Shown here: one piece after another, positions 52,901-63,199 of the stretch | How the letters are laid out: every line of letters starts with the position of its first letter | Position numbering within the stretch: the stretch's first letter is position 1 | From: Spisula solida | Lineage: Eukaryota; Mollusca; Bivalvia; Venerida; Mactridae | Reading direction: 5' to 3' | NCBI GenBank assembly: GCA_947247005.1 | Contig: OX365950.1 | Coordinates: 51,560,761 to 51,624,760 of the forward strand | DNA: 64,000 bases | The notes under the pieces: generated by a model | The model's database searches: none | Seen by the model: only the letters and a program-made list of their open reading frames with translations | Told to the model about the DNA's origin: nothing | Position numbers and translations under genes: made by a program

Positions 52901-55533
52901 CATTGCAAACAAAAATAGCCATAAATATTTTATTTCTTCATCGATTTCTTTGAAATATACGCCGCGCTAAGGGGAAAATTACTTGCTTTCAATGAAGTAA
53001 AATATCTTTTTCAGCAGCTGTGCCGTTTTGTCCAGCAGCCTGTAAACCGCGAAAAATGAAGGTTTCACACTCACGGTGCTTGAGAAAAACGGTCTACTGC
53101 ATTAGGAAGAATTATCTATTCTGCACAAAATAAAAGTTATTTGATGAATAAATACAAAGAATTGACAAAGTTACAGTCATTTGAACTCCGCGAAATTAAA
53201 TCACGCGAAATAATTTCTTGTTAAATTACAATATTCTGATCTCCTTATATTGTGTTACAGATAGAGGAAGCAGGTCCGTTGTTCTGTGTGGCATTTGTTG
53301 GTGCAATCCTTATATGTCTAGGAATGGTAAGCTCTCTTAAGGCCAGAGTTTTTTAAATGTTTTGTTACTCAGACTTAGATGAGCAAAATGTCTGCAGGAG
53401 GGTAAAAATAACTATAAAAACTCCTAAAATTTAGCTACCACGCTGATGTTGGTGGATTTAGTCAATCATGGTCTGATTTTAAGCAATCTACAACAGTGTT
53501 ATTTTTCAAGAAAACAGCCAATTTATTTTAAGGCTACACCAATGCACTGAAGCACTTATTATACCAGTTTATCATTAATAAAATAATGAAATAATAAAAC
53601 AAGTCAGATACATAATACAACACGTTATATGCAATTTTTGTGTCGCCTGAAAAGGCGACATATAGGTGTTACTTTGGCAGCGGCGGTGGCGGCGGCGTCA
53701 CAAATTGCTTGTCCGGAGCATAACTTTGTCACCTTAAGTTCAAATGACTCAAGAATTGGTATGCATGTTTCTTGCAATAAGCCGGAGTGCAGTGCGCAAG
53801 AACCATAACTCTACCTGTCATAGTTTTTGAATTATTTCCCTTTGATTGATTTTATTAGAGCATTTCTTGTCCGGAGCATAACTTTGTCACCTTACGTTCA
53901 AATGACTCTAGATTTGGTATGCATGTTTCTTGCGATTAGCCGAAGTGCAGTGCGCAAGAACCATAACTCTACCTGTCATAGTTTTTGAATTATTTCCCTT
54001 TGATTTATTTTATTAGAGCATTTCTTGTCCGGAGCATAACTTTTGTCACCTTACGTTCAAATGACTCTAGATTTGGTATGCATGTTTCTTGCAATAAGCC
54101 GGAGTGCAGTGCGCAAGAACCATAACTCTACCTGTCATAGTTTTTGAATTATTTCCCTTTGATTGATTTTATTAGAGCATTTCTTGTCCGGAGCATAACT
54201 TTGTCACCTTACGTTCAAATGACTCAAGAATTGATAGGCATGTTTCTTGCAATAAGCCGGAGTGCAGTGCGCAAGAACCATAACTCTACCTGTCATAGTT
54301 TTTGAATTATTTCCCTTTGATTGATTTTATTAGAGCATTTCTTGTCCGGAGCATAACTTGGTCACCTTAAGTTCAAATGACTCAAGATTGTGTATGTATG
54401 TTTCTTGCAATAAGCAGAAATGCAGTGCGCAAGAACCACAACTGTGCCTTGCATCGTTTTTTAATTATTTCCCTTAGATTGATTTAATTTGAGCATTTCT
54501 TGTCCGGAGGATAACTTTGTCACTATGAGGTTGAATGACTTGAAACTTGGTATGCATGTTTCTTACCAAAAGTCCAAGTGCAGTACACAAGAACCGTAAA
54601 TCTACCTTGTGCCATTTTTCATTTTTTTCCCTTTGATTGATTTTATAAGCATTTCTTGTCCGTGGCATAACTTTGTCACCATAACTATTAATGACTCAAA
54701 AATAGGAATGCATGTTTCTTTGCTGTGACATGAAGTGCAGTGCGCAAGAATCATAACTCCCTTCAGATTGATTTTATCAGGACATTTTTTTGTCCAGAGC
54801 ATCGCTTTGTCGTTTTTAGTTCAGATGACTAGAGAGCTCTTGTGAGTCTGACATGTAGCCCAATACTGGATAGTTTTCCATGACAAATTAGCATTTCGTC
54901 AGGCGACACTTGCGACTCGCGGAGCTTTTATTTTTCAAGTTTTTCATTTTTTTTGAAAAATGACAAATAACTGGACATGAGGGTCTGAGTAACGAAAAAT
55001 CAAAGAACTCTGGCCTAAAGTTTTATTATTCATACATTGTATCATGTATTCACATATGGGACTCCTAAGTCTGTGAGCTGTATATTAATATGATGTCTTT
55101 AGCATTACAAATGAGTTGCTTTGCATGAAAGGGAAAATAACAATGTCTTCTAATCATACAACTGCTTACTGAGCATTGGTCATTGTAACGATAATTGATC
55201 ATTTCTAAGTGATATAGTAATAGTGTCCGTCCGTCTGTCCCATATTTTGTCCAGAGCATAACTCTAGAACTATTTGAGGTATTGACTTGAAACTAGAAAT
55301 GTGAATAGATGGCAACTAGGAGAAGTGCAGTGACCAAGAACCATAACTCTATATGGCCCCATTTTGACATTATCATCCCTTGTTTCTTACAGCTACAGTT
55401 TATGATCAGTCTAGCAGCAAACTATACACGGATCAGAATATCCAAGGAGTTAACAGAATACCGAGATGCTGTAGACATGGAAGAACTAGAGCTTCACTCT
55501 AACATGGACAAAGGGTCGTCTCAACAGTACTGA
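34789..55533 (+). CDS. M6/proteolipid (PLP/DM20/M6) family four-pass membrane protein, 3' six exons
   Basis: Tetraspan plasma-membrane glycoprotein of the neuronal membrane glycoprotein M6 (GPM6A/B) and myelin PLP family, which acts in membrane organisation and neurite or filopodium formation. Exons: 34789-34945, 35633-35792, 47965-48130, 52723-52817, 53261-53326, 55393-55533 (TGA), phases consistent, 260 residues. TM1 IPFASLIATIIVFVGVGVF, TM2 IVFIVIAVVMAFFAILLL, the signature GFLATGATR loop, GGRIS, TM3 YILNLTWMAIAALAVVPVVV, a large extracellular loop with paired Cys (NYCF, QLCGH, RFCDR), TM4 LFCVAFVGAILICLGM...SLAANY, acidic C-tail. Length fits the family (about 280). The initiating exon is not firmly located; exon 34789 starts in phase 1. 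Introns are huge and full of repeats. Likely functional. Confidence 0.92.
35633..35792 (+). CDS. M6-like exon (TM2 and GATR signature)
   Basis: Acceptor TCTTTCAG, donor GTAAGT. LEVLQIVFIVIAVV...FGFLATGATRKNVY...GGRISAAF. Begins 40 bp before a minisatellite in the next intron. Confidence 0.93.
35832..36447 (+). repeat. Eleven-copy 56-bp minisatellite in an M6 intron
   Basis: Unit starts GGAGTACACCTTTAACCATG at 35832 and every 56 bp to 36392; 616 bp is exactly 11 units. Units are identical except for one T/G site (CCATTGCAG in units 1, 2 and 5, CCATGGCAG in the rest) and two end variants. Confidence 0.95.
36481..36745 (+). mobile_element. Short Helentron-like repeat, 'AGTCCC' family
   Basis: 5' TAGTCCC with GGGGACAATAG soon after (5' hairpin), CGTTCGTCAGTCCGTCCGTC, then subterminal GTAGGGGACT, a perfect hairpin ATTGC-TT-GCAAT and TCTTATT end. 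Same plan as the other tandem-repeat families but without the repeated core. Confidence 0.65.
36746..37754. other. M6 intron, no feature recognised
   Basis: AT-rich unique-looking intron DNA. Confidence 0.45.
37755..38053. mobile_element. MITE-like element with CAATCTCATT...ACCCT termini
   Basis: CTCAATCTCATTTAAACC on the left faces TTTTAATGAGATTGTTGTGG on the right. Internal GAGGTCA-TTTGAACA-TGACCTC palindrome at about 37949. No coding. Confidence 0.6.
38633..38889 (+). mobile_element. Intact copy of the 'GGCCCCGATCTCC' MITE
   Basis: About 255 bp with inverted ends CTGGCCATGATCTCCCGAAG and GCTTCAGGAGATCGGGGCC. It shows the uninterrupted sequence (TTTGAGATGAGATCTTGC) where the 7.4-kb copy has a nested insertion. 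Confidence 0.75.
39697..44457. mobile_element. 4.8-kb foldback element: about 0.7-kb inverted arms around a minisatellite
   Basis: 39733-40441 and 43733-44425 are inverted copies, about 97% identical by eye (e.g. GACAACTCAAGTAGAACAAG, AAATCCAAGATGGCGTCCAA). Outermost ends GTGGGGTGACAAT / ATTGTCACCCCAC also match. Arms contain AAGGTCAAGGTC and TTTCAAGGTCA. No transposase. It sits in the 12-kb M6 intron. Confidence 0.85.
41000..43610. repeat. About 2.6-kb minisatellite with 42-bp units
   Basis: Unit GGGCTTGGGATGGCTGAAAT + CTGTGATGGTGGGTACCCAATA, 42 bp, about 60 units. Most regular at 41270-42140 and increasingly diverged towards both ends. As 42 is divisible by three, long periodic ORFs (14-residue HRFQPSQALLGTHP-like) appear on the minus strand; I do not regard them as genes. 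Confidence 0.88.
44458..45040. other. M6 intron, no feature recognised
   Basis: Unremarkable AT-rich intron. Confidence 0.4.
45041..45437. mobile_element. Interspersed repeat with CCTTGAAAA modules
   Basis: Starts GGTTCGCACAAGCCTTGAAA and ends GGCGTGTGTATGAACC, short imperfect inverted ends. Internally the words CCTTGAAAA, CCTTGAATTT and ACTTGAATT repeat many times. Confidence 0.5.
45438..47008. other. M6 intron, nothing firm
   Basis: No gene. A pair of complementary ATGTAACTG...TTTATCAATGATATAG-like segments near 46620-46720 forms a loose inverted repeat. Confidence 0.4.
47009..47080. repeat. Small inverted repeat TGTAGCAATACCACATG
   Basis: CTGTAGCAATACCACATG faces CACATGGTATTGCTACA with a spacer of about 35 bp. 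The word TGTAGCAATACCAC recurs at 52850. Confidence 0.65.
47237..47412. mobile_element. MITE with CAGTACAACCT termini
   Basis: Left CAGTACAACCTCTCCAGAGC, right GCTCTACAAAGGTTGTACTG. The interior word CCCAAAGGGTGTTGCTC is also found, inverted, in HSPA12 intron 3 (17117-17200 and 25985-26060). Confidence 0.65.
47965..48130 (+). CDS. M6-like exon (TM3)
   Basis: Acceptor TATTTTCAG, donor GTAAGT. FMILSYILNLTWMAIAALAV, then SICHTEVYSKDAA and NYCFTLTQLG of the extracellular loop. The preceding intron is about 12.2 kb. Confidence 0.92.
48131..49198. other. M6 intron, no feature recognised
   Basis: No coding or repeat structure that I can name. Confidence 0.4.
49199..50190 (+). mobile_element. 157-bp-repeat element, 'TGTCGCCTGA' family copy 2 (six units)
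   Basis: Starts with perfect hairpin TGTCGCCT-GAAA-AGGCGACA, then GGCGGCGGCG, six units at about 157-bp spacing, subterminal TCAGGCGACACATGCGACTC and GGAGCTTTTATT end. Confidence 0.88.
50668..50900 (+). mobile_element. Decayed copy of the AGGAGC...TTGCC MITE
   Basis: AGGAGCCCATTGCCTAACCA start and AGAGCGCTCAATAGAGC interior match the element nested at 7388-7697. The 3' terminus is no longer clear. Confidence 0.6.
52132..52350 (+). mobile_element. MITE with AGGCCAAAATAAAAT termini
   Basis: AGGCCAAAATAAAATAGTG at the left and TATTTTTTTTTTGGCCT at the right; internal CCCCTTCCCTACCTACCC. Closest relative is 55892-56114. Confidence 0.6.
52723..52817 (+). CDS. M6-like exon (extracellular cysteine loop)
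   Basis: Acceptor TTAATACAG, donor GTAAGT. Encodes YRNQSYPLGIQ (with an N-x-S glycosylation sequon) and EQLCGHTELRRFCDR, the Cys pair expected in the second loop. Confidence 0.9.
53261..53326 (+). CDS. M6-like exon (TM4, 66 nt)
   Basis: Acceptor TGTGTTACAG, donor GTAAGC. IEEAGPLFCVAFVGAILICL; phase 0 on both sides. Confidence 0.9.
53641..54932 (+). mobile_element. 157-bp-repeat element, 'TGTCGCCTGA' family copy 3 (eight units)
   Basis: Perfect 5' hairpin, GGCGGTGGCGGCGGCG tract, eight units of about 157 bp (five near-identical, then three distinctive terminal units), TCAGGCGACA near the 3' end, GGAGCTTTTATT. In the last M6 intron, 300 bp after the TM4 exon. Confidence 0.88.
55393..55533 (+). 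CDS. M6-like terminal exon (cytoplasmic tail)
   Basis: Acceptor TTTCTTACAG. LQFMISLAANYTRIRISKEL, then acidic ...DMEELELHSNMD and SSQQY stop. The LAANY-x-RI motif is typical of M6 C-termini. Confidence 0.92.
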   Translation, partial: LQFMISLAANYTRIRISKELTEYRDAVDMEELELHSNMDKGSSQQY

Positions 55534-56760
55534 CATACAAAACGCTGGCTGGACCCTTCATCAAAACTCACATCTGATGGCGACGATGATAGTCAGTACT
55601 CAGATGATGCCTTTGATGACGGGCGCCGTCGATAAGATGGAAACGACCTAGTATTGGGATGTGCAAAATATGCTCATAGTACTTAGTACCTCTCACAGAA
55701 TGAATGTTTGTAAATTTATAGAACTCTGATGAAGAAATGAATGTTTTGAAGGTAAAGAGAGACACTCAGTGGGTTAGATGACTATATCACTCCCTTGATG
55801 CACTTGTAAGAGAGTGAGGGTGAGCAAACTATATCCGCAGCATGTTTTGGACATTCCAGCACCATATGATGGACCAAGTCACTCCTCTATAAGGCCAAAA
55901 ATAAAATATTGGTTGTTTTCCCTTCCCGACCTACCAAAGTAAAAAGTCCCCTACCCTAAAATATTGTTTGAACCTATGAGAAAAGATATTATTTTATAAA
56001 AAAAATGAGAGTATGAAAACAAAATTTTTGACAACAAAAAATTATGTTACCTACTCAACCCTAACTGGCTAGGGGGTCGGGAAGGGGAAACAAAGAATGT
56101 TTTATGTTTGGCCTAACATTCATATCATTATACATGTTTTATGTTTACCTAACGCTGTTCTCTTTGTATATACATGAATTCCATTATTTTGTTTTGTCAT
56201 GAAATATTTGTATAAAAATATTTTTATACTTTTGGTTGTGAACCAATTAAGCCACTGTGAGAAATGTATGGTTGTTAAATCAACATGTTGTATAGAAATA
56301 TATGTGTTTAATACATTTAGCCTAAAATGTCATTGTTTATTGATTATTATTTGTCTATGGTATATTTAAGAAATAATAAACATGTACCTGTGTTTTATCT
56401 TATCATAAAGCACGGTCACGGTTTCAGGTGAGTAGTAATTAAATCACGATTGAGTAGCATGAGTCATTTGATGTACGCATCTGAACAAGTGACCATGCTT
56501 TATTATATTTAAAACACAGATACATATTCATTATTTTGATTCTAACATAGCCAATATTCCACATTTGACTACACACCAAGACATAGTAACTGCTGCGCTA
56601 TTTTCTTCTGCGGGATGCTACTAAGTTAAATAGCTGTAACTGTATTTTAACAGTAATTCATGCACATCTTTGTTTCCTCTATGTGTGTAAATAAACCTGA
56701 AGCCAAAGTAATGACCACAGGTTGCTGGACTGGCTCTAATATAGTGTAATTTAATTATTT
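55534..56760 (+). other. Probable 3' UTR of the M6-like gene
   Basis: Follows the stop. Includes a MITE (55892-56114) and candidate poly(A) signals AATAAA at 56375-56380 and about 56690. The end is not determined. Confidence 0.5.
55892..56114 (+). mobile_element. MITE with about 40-bp terminal inverted repeats (AGGCCAAAAATAAAAT)
   Basis: Left end AGGCCAAAAATAAAATATTG...CCTTCCCGACC; right end GGTCGGGAAGGGGAAACA...TTTGGCCT; about six mismatches over 40 bp. Inserted just after the M6 stop codon. Confidence 0.75.
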
Positions 56761-57033
56761 AGTGTATAAAATGTAGTTCTGTAAAGTTTTATAGACTGAA
56801 TTTATTTTATGAAAAAAACTTACTATTTTTAGAGGATTTTTAAACATTTTTAGTGGGCAGTTTAAGAGTTTGGAGACGCCAATATTAATCATGAATGTAG
56901 TATGAACATATAAGTCAAAATTTATCATTATTGTATTGTAGATACTTCTTGCTCTTTTTATCACATTGTATAAAAAAATTGTCAATTGTGAACATTTTTA
57001 TTTTACATATTATTTGATGATGTATATGTTATA

Positions 57034-57133
57034 GTTAGAACATATTAAGTAAATTTTAATGATTAAAAAGGCGGAGCGAGCGAAGCGAAGCGAGTCCTTT
57101 TTAGTCATTAAAATTTACTTAATATGTTCTAAC
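57034..57133. repeat. Strong hairpin with GCGA-rich loop
   Basis: GTTAGAACATATTAAGTAAA...TTAAAAAGG pairs with CCTTTTTAGTCATTAAAATT...TGTTCTAAC over about 37 bp. The loop is GC-rich (GGAGCGAGCGAAGCGAAGCG) in an AT-rich stem. A second, weaker inverted pair (GAATATAAC...GTTATATTC) encloses 57140-57295. Confidence 0.8.
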
Positions 57134-57622
57134 TAACTTAGAATATAACATTCTGCATTCTGATTGGCCGATAGAAATTAGCGCCAACGCATGACGTCAA
57201 GTCTGTTAAGAGAAAATTTTAATGATTAAATTTTCATTTAACCGCGAAAATGTGGCGTTTTCATTGGCTCATAATGTAGGTTATATTCTAAATTCTTTTA
57301 AAACATATCAAAATCATTAGATTGTGTATTCAATACATTCCAAGTACTAGATAAATGTGTCCATCACATTTACAGATATACATTATTTACCTTTTATCTG
57401 CCATATTTGCATCATTTAAATAATTCAAGCCACCACAGACAGGCATATACTGTAGTTATCACAATGTGTGTGTCCGCTTGTTTTGTCTATCAGTAGGTTT
57501 GATCATCTGAAGCTTACAATCCCCTCCCACTCTATGTATTTTGATCAAAGCTCAAGGTCTGTAGAAATTTGATTTGTACCTGTAGTCTAATATTGTTTTT
57601 ATTTATGTAACATTAAATTATA

Positions 57623-57849
57623 TACTGTAAAATCACATATTTTCGTGGGTATTAAATTTCATGGATTTTGATAAAAAATTCATTTTGTGTGGTTGTTAAT
57701 TCGTGGATTACAAATTTTAAACATGGAAGGATAAAACCATCTCATGTACTTGGGAATCAGATTAATCGTGGGTATTAAATTTCGTGGTCAACCTCGACAA
57801 CGAAATCAACGAGAATTCAGCTCCCTCGAAGAAAAATGATTTTACAGTA
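57623..57849 (+). mobile_element. MITE with ACTGTAAAATCA termini
   Basis: TACTGTAAAATCACATATTT start and AATGATTTTACAGTA end, internal ATTTCGTGG words. Same family as 21540-21769 and 63200-63416. Confidence 0.75.
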
Positions 57850-59612
57850 CTCAGATGATTCTAATTAAAATTTCATTTGACGTTAATGTCATTCTGGTTA
57901 TGTTTGGTAACTTTTTATTTCATTGTGTGTGGAAAATTACTTTGCTAGGACTACATTACAGACTAGATATTTTCCCCCCATTAAATGGTAAATGTTTAGC
58001 GGATTTAAACTGTTGATGACATTATATAGAGGATTCTGTTCTGGCCGTCATCCAGCAACAACACAGCATGGATTATATTGCCTTATGTAAAAACTTATCA
58101 TCGAAATGTCAGTCAATATTTTTATATATTTTATATTCATAGATTCATTAAGCTGTCTAAAACTTACTGTTCATTGCCCACTATGCATGCTGTGGGTTGA
58201 GTGACATTTTAATGATGCAGGGAGCTGAAAATGAAAAATGTTTTAGGAAACTGGAAAATGTATGATGATATATTAATGAGCTTTCTCAATTAAAGTTCAC
58301 ATGTATATGAGCCAGTCTCCAGGAAAACCTGCTATATTGACATTATGTAATCACTGCATGTAACAAGCTTTTAAAAAAGCTTTCAAAAAAGAAAAAATGA
58401 CATATCAATAGATTCAATTTTAAATCACTTATCCATATATAACTATATCTTAGCTTTAAAATTTCTTATGAATAATGTCGAAATCATTTACTTCGTTACT
58501 ATGGTGACCAATTTCAGAAAAGTACTCTGATTGAGAAAAACGAGGAGTTAGTTGTTTCAAACAGTAGTAGTCTTTCTCTAAATGTGAACATTTACAATTT
58601 GGATGTATATTTTAAAACTTAAAACATCAGTCTAAAACTTGATTCCATTTTGACCAGTTTACGTCAAGTACTTGTTACAACGACGTCGAATAACGTTTGA
58701 ATGACGCTTGTAACGTCACGCAAAAAGGGTCTGAATAGGGCCTCAACTAAACAGCTGTAACTTCCTTAAAAATTAAGATATTAACAAAATTTCTTTTGCA
58801 TTTTGCTTCATTAAGATTACTCTTTTAGATAATTGAAAATCTCAAGATCAAATGTTTTGTCAAAATAGCAGGTTTTCCAGGAGACTGGCTCATATATATT
58901 ACTGTTACATATATATAAACTTGATACTGATTAATTAATGTCTTTATGATGTGTTATTTTTATAAGTTTCTAAGTACATGTATTTTCGTATATTCGTTGT
59001 ACATGTTATATATATATCAGTTTCCAAGTATATCTAGTACATGTTATAAAATCAGTTTCTAAGTATTTTTAGTGCATGTTTCATATTGCATTATTACATG
59101 TTCTTGATATGTATAAGCAAGCTAATCAATATAACATCTGCCTCAAGCTACGTAGTCTTACCTTGTATAAACGTTAATTGTGCCCCCCTCACTTATTTAT
59201 AAGTGGGGGATATAATTGTCACTTATTTTATGGCAAATATCAAAAGTTACCTCAAAGTCAGAGTTCCTTAGTCAGAGATACCTAATCTAGCAGGGTGTAA
59301 ACAAATCACCATGTCTTAGTGGAATGGAAACAAACAACCCGATTAAAAGGAGTTATTGATACTTTTAAAATATGTTTGCGCCCGTCATGTTACAGCGTGT
59401 ATGTATATTTACATTATTTTTACTGACATGTACAAGGCTGTGAATTGCTATAATATTATTATTTCCTATTTATGTTTTCCTTCTCTTTGTGTGAATATTC
59501 TTCATTTGAGATTGTATGCATACCCCCTAGTCCCCTTTCTATCTATCTATTATCACTTGTTCCTGTAAATCACTGTCCCTTTTAACCCCCTGTATGTCTC
59601 TGAATGTTTTAA
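57850..59612. other. Intergenic, no gene recognised
   Basis: CAGTCTCCAGGAAAACCTGC at about 58312 and GCAGGTTTTCCAGGAGACTG at about 58867 are near-perfect inverted ends about 570 bp apart, so a MITE-like element probably lies between them. Otherwise AT-rich. Confidence 0.5.
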
Positions 59613-59888
59613 TTATGTCCAATCTTTGACGAGGGGGTATAATAGCTTGGCACATGTCCATTGGTATGTCAGTAGGTAAGTCTGTAGACCAAAATGGTGT
59701 CTGTTTAATATCTCGAGAAGGCTTTGCCCTAGGATCTTCAAACTTTACATGGTGGTTGACCAGCAATAGAAGATGACCCCTATTGATTTTGAGGTTAGTA
59801 GGTCAAATTTCAAGGTCACTGAGACATTTAACATTAACGAATCTTTGGCTGCAATGGTGGCATACATGTTTTACAAACATCTCTTATT
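59613..59888 (+). mobile_element. 'GCCCCC' family repeat, third copy
   Basis: TATGTCC...GAGGGGGTATA start, GATCTTCAAACTTTACATGG, AGTAGGTCAAATTTCAAGGT, then ATGTTT-TAC-AAACAT hairpin and CTCTTATT end. Confidence 0.65.
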
Positions 59889-62737
59889 GCTCACATGTCT
59901 GTCTTTATCTTTCTAATATTAAATACCTTTAATATTGTTATATACTGATATATCCTAAGTGTGTTTAGTGTATGGGGTGTTTTCCTAGGTATTTAGGCTG
60001 TCCTTGTGTTAAACCCTTAAAAACTCTTCCTTAATAAAACTGTGTTCAACCATTTCATTTTTCGATAAACAGCCCTTTGAACATTCTCTCCATGATGTAT
60101 GCTGTTGAACCGGGGACATTAAAACACAACATTGTATAACATTCCCTTATGTCCCTGGTTGAAGGAATGGACACCTAATTTAGTTGCATTAATTTTTCAG
60201 AAACAAATGTTGTCTCTCTTGAATTTTGGTTTTCATTTAAAAGATGATCCATGCAGTTCTTTGATAATCTTTATATGAAGAATTAGTGCAAAGCTTGCCT
60301 TAAATATTTCCCGCATCCAAATGCTGGAGGATCACTAACATTTAAAGTTCATTTGAAACAGACTCAGGGACTGGTGTACTTGAAGGGCAAATGCAATAGG
60401 TTAGTACACTTGCACACAATGACTGTAAGGCTTGTTTTATTTGTGACACAGTAAGTTTACGTTAAGTTAAATTAATTATGTGGTTCTAGTATCCCGACTG
60501 ACCCTAATTATTTGGCTCGACCCTATACATTTTACTGCCAACAATAAAAAAATGCGGAATCAGCAATTTTCCGAGTATTGAGTTTTGATCTTGAGATAAA
60601 AATATCCCTTTTGTGTTTTCCTTTTGTGCCTTTCGGCAACTTCTATTGAGTGCTGCCTTCCCCATCTGATTTTTTAGATCTTCACCAAAGGTGTGTGTGT
60701 TTGTGCTGTAATTTTGTTATAAAAGGAAAATTAAAATAATTTATAAAAAAAATGTTTTTCCCTACCTACCCACCCTAATTTTTTTCACCATATTACTAGA
60801 ACCACATAATTAATTTGTTTTTGCCTACGTCACGAAATTATCTGTCTTACTCATTTACAAGAAACTTAGTATTACTGCTAACAGAGCAGGCGCAGTAAGC
60901 TGAATGGTGCCACACATATTTTGTCACTAATATTTGCAGAATTGCTCTGTGAGAAATGTTACTACACAAGAACTAGTGCTTTACGGTAACATTCACTAAA
61001 GGTTGATTCATGTTCCATGTTTTAGGTTGTTTATTTAGTGTTTTATGTAACTATAGAAATATGTGATAACAAATTGTATTGCCATTTTCTATGTATGCCT
61101 TAAATCACCCATTACCGCATTATGTTTCACATTCATGCCATACTAACATTCCTATCTATTAATGGTCCGTCATTATTTTGGTCTATCCAGCCAGCTTGCA
61201 ATGTTATTGAATTGTATATTTTATTTTAACTCCTTTTACACATGAATAATATTATGTTTATCTTAAACAGTTTCATACATATCATATCATTATACATTTA
61301 TTTTTAATATACATGTATATACTTATTCTCTTACAAGGTACCTTTCCTTGGCCTGGTAAATAAAGCGCACAAATCAGGCGCGTAGCTACCTGTACGCAGA
61401 ATACGCAGCTGCGTACACATGCTTCTCAAGAAGTGAAAAATTAAATGATCGAAAAATGAAATAAAAACTGATGCCTAAGCCCTAAGGGTGGTAATCCTTT
61501 AGTATTTTCATCATTTCTTAGAAACACTTTTAAAAAGCTCTATACACAAAAAACCTGGTTTTATCAGTAAAAATAATGTTAAAGATGATGAAAAAACACC
61601 CCAGAACGCACCAGAGACGTTCTAGCGAACAAAAAATTTCAGGGGGAGCATGCCCCCAGACCCCTCTAGCCTTCTTGCGTACATATACAAATACCTCTAG
61701 CTACGCCCCTGCAAATAATACAATCATATTATGATAGTATAGTGGTGTGTTATTTTTATGTTGTAACACTTTTTTTGAATAAAATAATATAACTGTTCAA
61801 TTTTGTTGGGTTTTATATATTTCTTGATGTCAGATGACAAATAGAGACTAAAACTTCACTTGACAACCACATTAGAATATAATTTATTGATCTACACTAG
61901 TGACAAGATTGCAGGATTTCATATTTTTATGCCCCCACCAAATATTGGGGAGTTGGGCATTTGGAGTTGCGCTTGTCTTCAATATGTCTAGTTTACAGCC
62001 AATCCATCTTAAAATCAAAGACTGCTATTTCTTTCAGAACCAACAATGCTGTTAATTAGTCATGCTAATTATAAGTAAAGTTTAATTATGTTTGAAATTA
62101 TTTGACTAGTTGCCAAAGCAGATAGTGTCTGCCTGATAATTCGTTGAAGGTTGTTTGCCAAGCTTGCAAGTGCATATACTATTCAAAATTTGATAAGGGT
62201 CAACAAATTTTCCTTGCAGATATTTTGCAAAATTTAAATGCAAAAAAATAAACTGATGGATTTTTCAGAAAACAATGTTACATAGACAATATTTTACTAG
62301 TAAACAAATCAAAATTGCTCCGAAATGTAATGTCTGATTGCTGATAAACCCAGCCTCAGTCTTATCTTTGAGCAGCATTTATGCATCTGTGTCATAATGA
62401 CTGGTCCGCATTTAAGCAATTTGTGTTTTAACATAATTTTTACAAGAATCAAAATTCGACTAAAAACAATTCTATGTTATTCTGACCAACCAGTTTATTA
62501 AATACCCAGAAAACGACGACATTGTGTCAATGTATTCCAAATGAAGTGCATGGATTTTTTATTAAATTTAGAAGCAGACTTGGTATTTTAATATTTGCAC
62601 AACTTTTTGTGGTCATCAGCTAAGTCTATTCATAGGCAATGTAAAACAGGCAGGAATATTAGTATTTTGACACTTAACTAATTTTGAGAAGTATACTTTG
62701 GATAATATGCAACCAATAATTACCAGCAAATAAATAT
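59889..62737. other. Intergenic, one MITE-like element, otherwise nothing
   Basis: 60466-60826 carries the inverted ends AAATTAATTATGTGGTTCTA and ACTAGAACCACATAATTAAT (same family as 341-648). 61929-61975 (TATGCCCCCACC...GGGG...GGGCAT) looks like a 5' fragment of a GCCCCC-type repeat. No ORF with family resemblance. Confidence 0.5.
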
Positions 62738-62947
62738 ACAGTAAACCAAGACATTATTTCACACAATTAAATTTTTTTGAGTTCGTGAGTGGTAGAATTT
62801 AGCGAAATTAAGTCGCCGCGAAAGTGCTAAAAACATTAATATGGACATTGCATAAACATAAAAAACGAGAAAAAATTGTAGTCGCAAATTTGCTGACTAT
62901 CAACTAACGCGAAAGTTAGTATTCGCGAAAATAAATTGGTTTACAGT
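62738..62947 (+). mobile_element. MITE with CAGTAAACC / GGTTTACAG termini
   Basis: Second copy of the 6907-7102 family; internal GAGTGGTAGAATTTAGCGAA and AACGCGAAAGTTAGTATTCG. Confidence 0.7.
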
Positions 62948-63199
62948 TGTTGTATCTTGTTAATGATGATAGCAATCATACATTGACAACCAGCGACTGG
63001 TTATTTTCCATTCCTCATGGAGACAATGTCCAGATGCCACAGGGAAGACAGTTTGGTTCCTGTTCCCTGCCTTACAGTACTGTACTAAGTACTGTCCAAT
63101 AGTTTGGCGACGGGAGCCAGGCTTAAGTGAAGTCTTAATGAAACATCCCTATTATTTCATCTGCATCGAATAACCAGAAATCTTCAAGCAGGTTACGAA

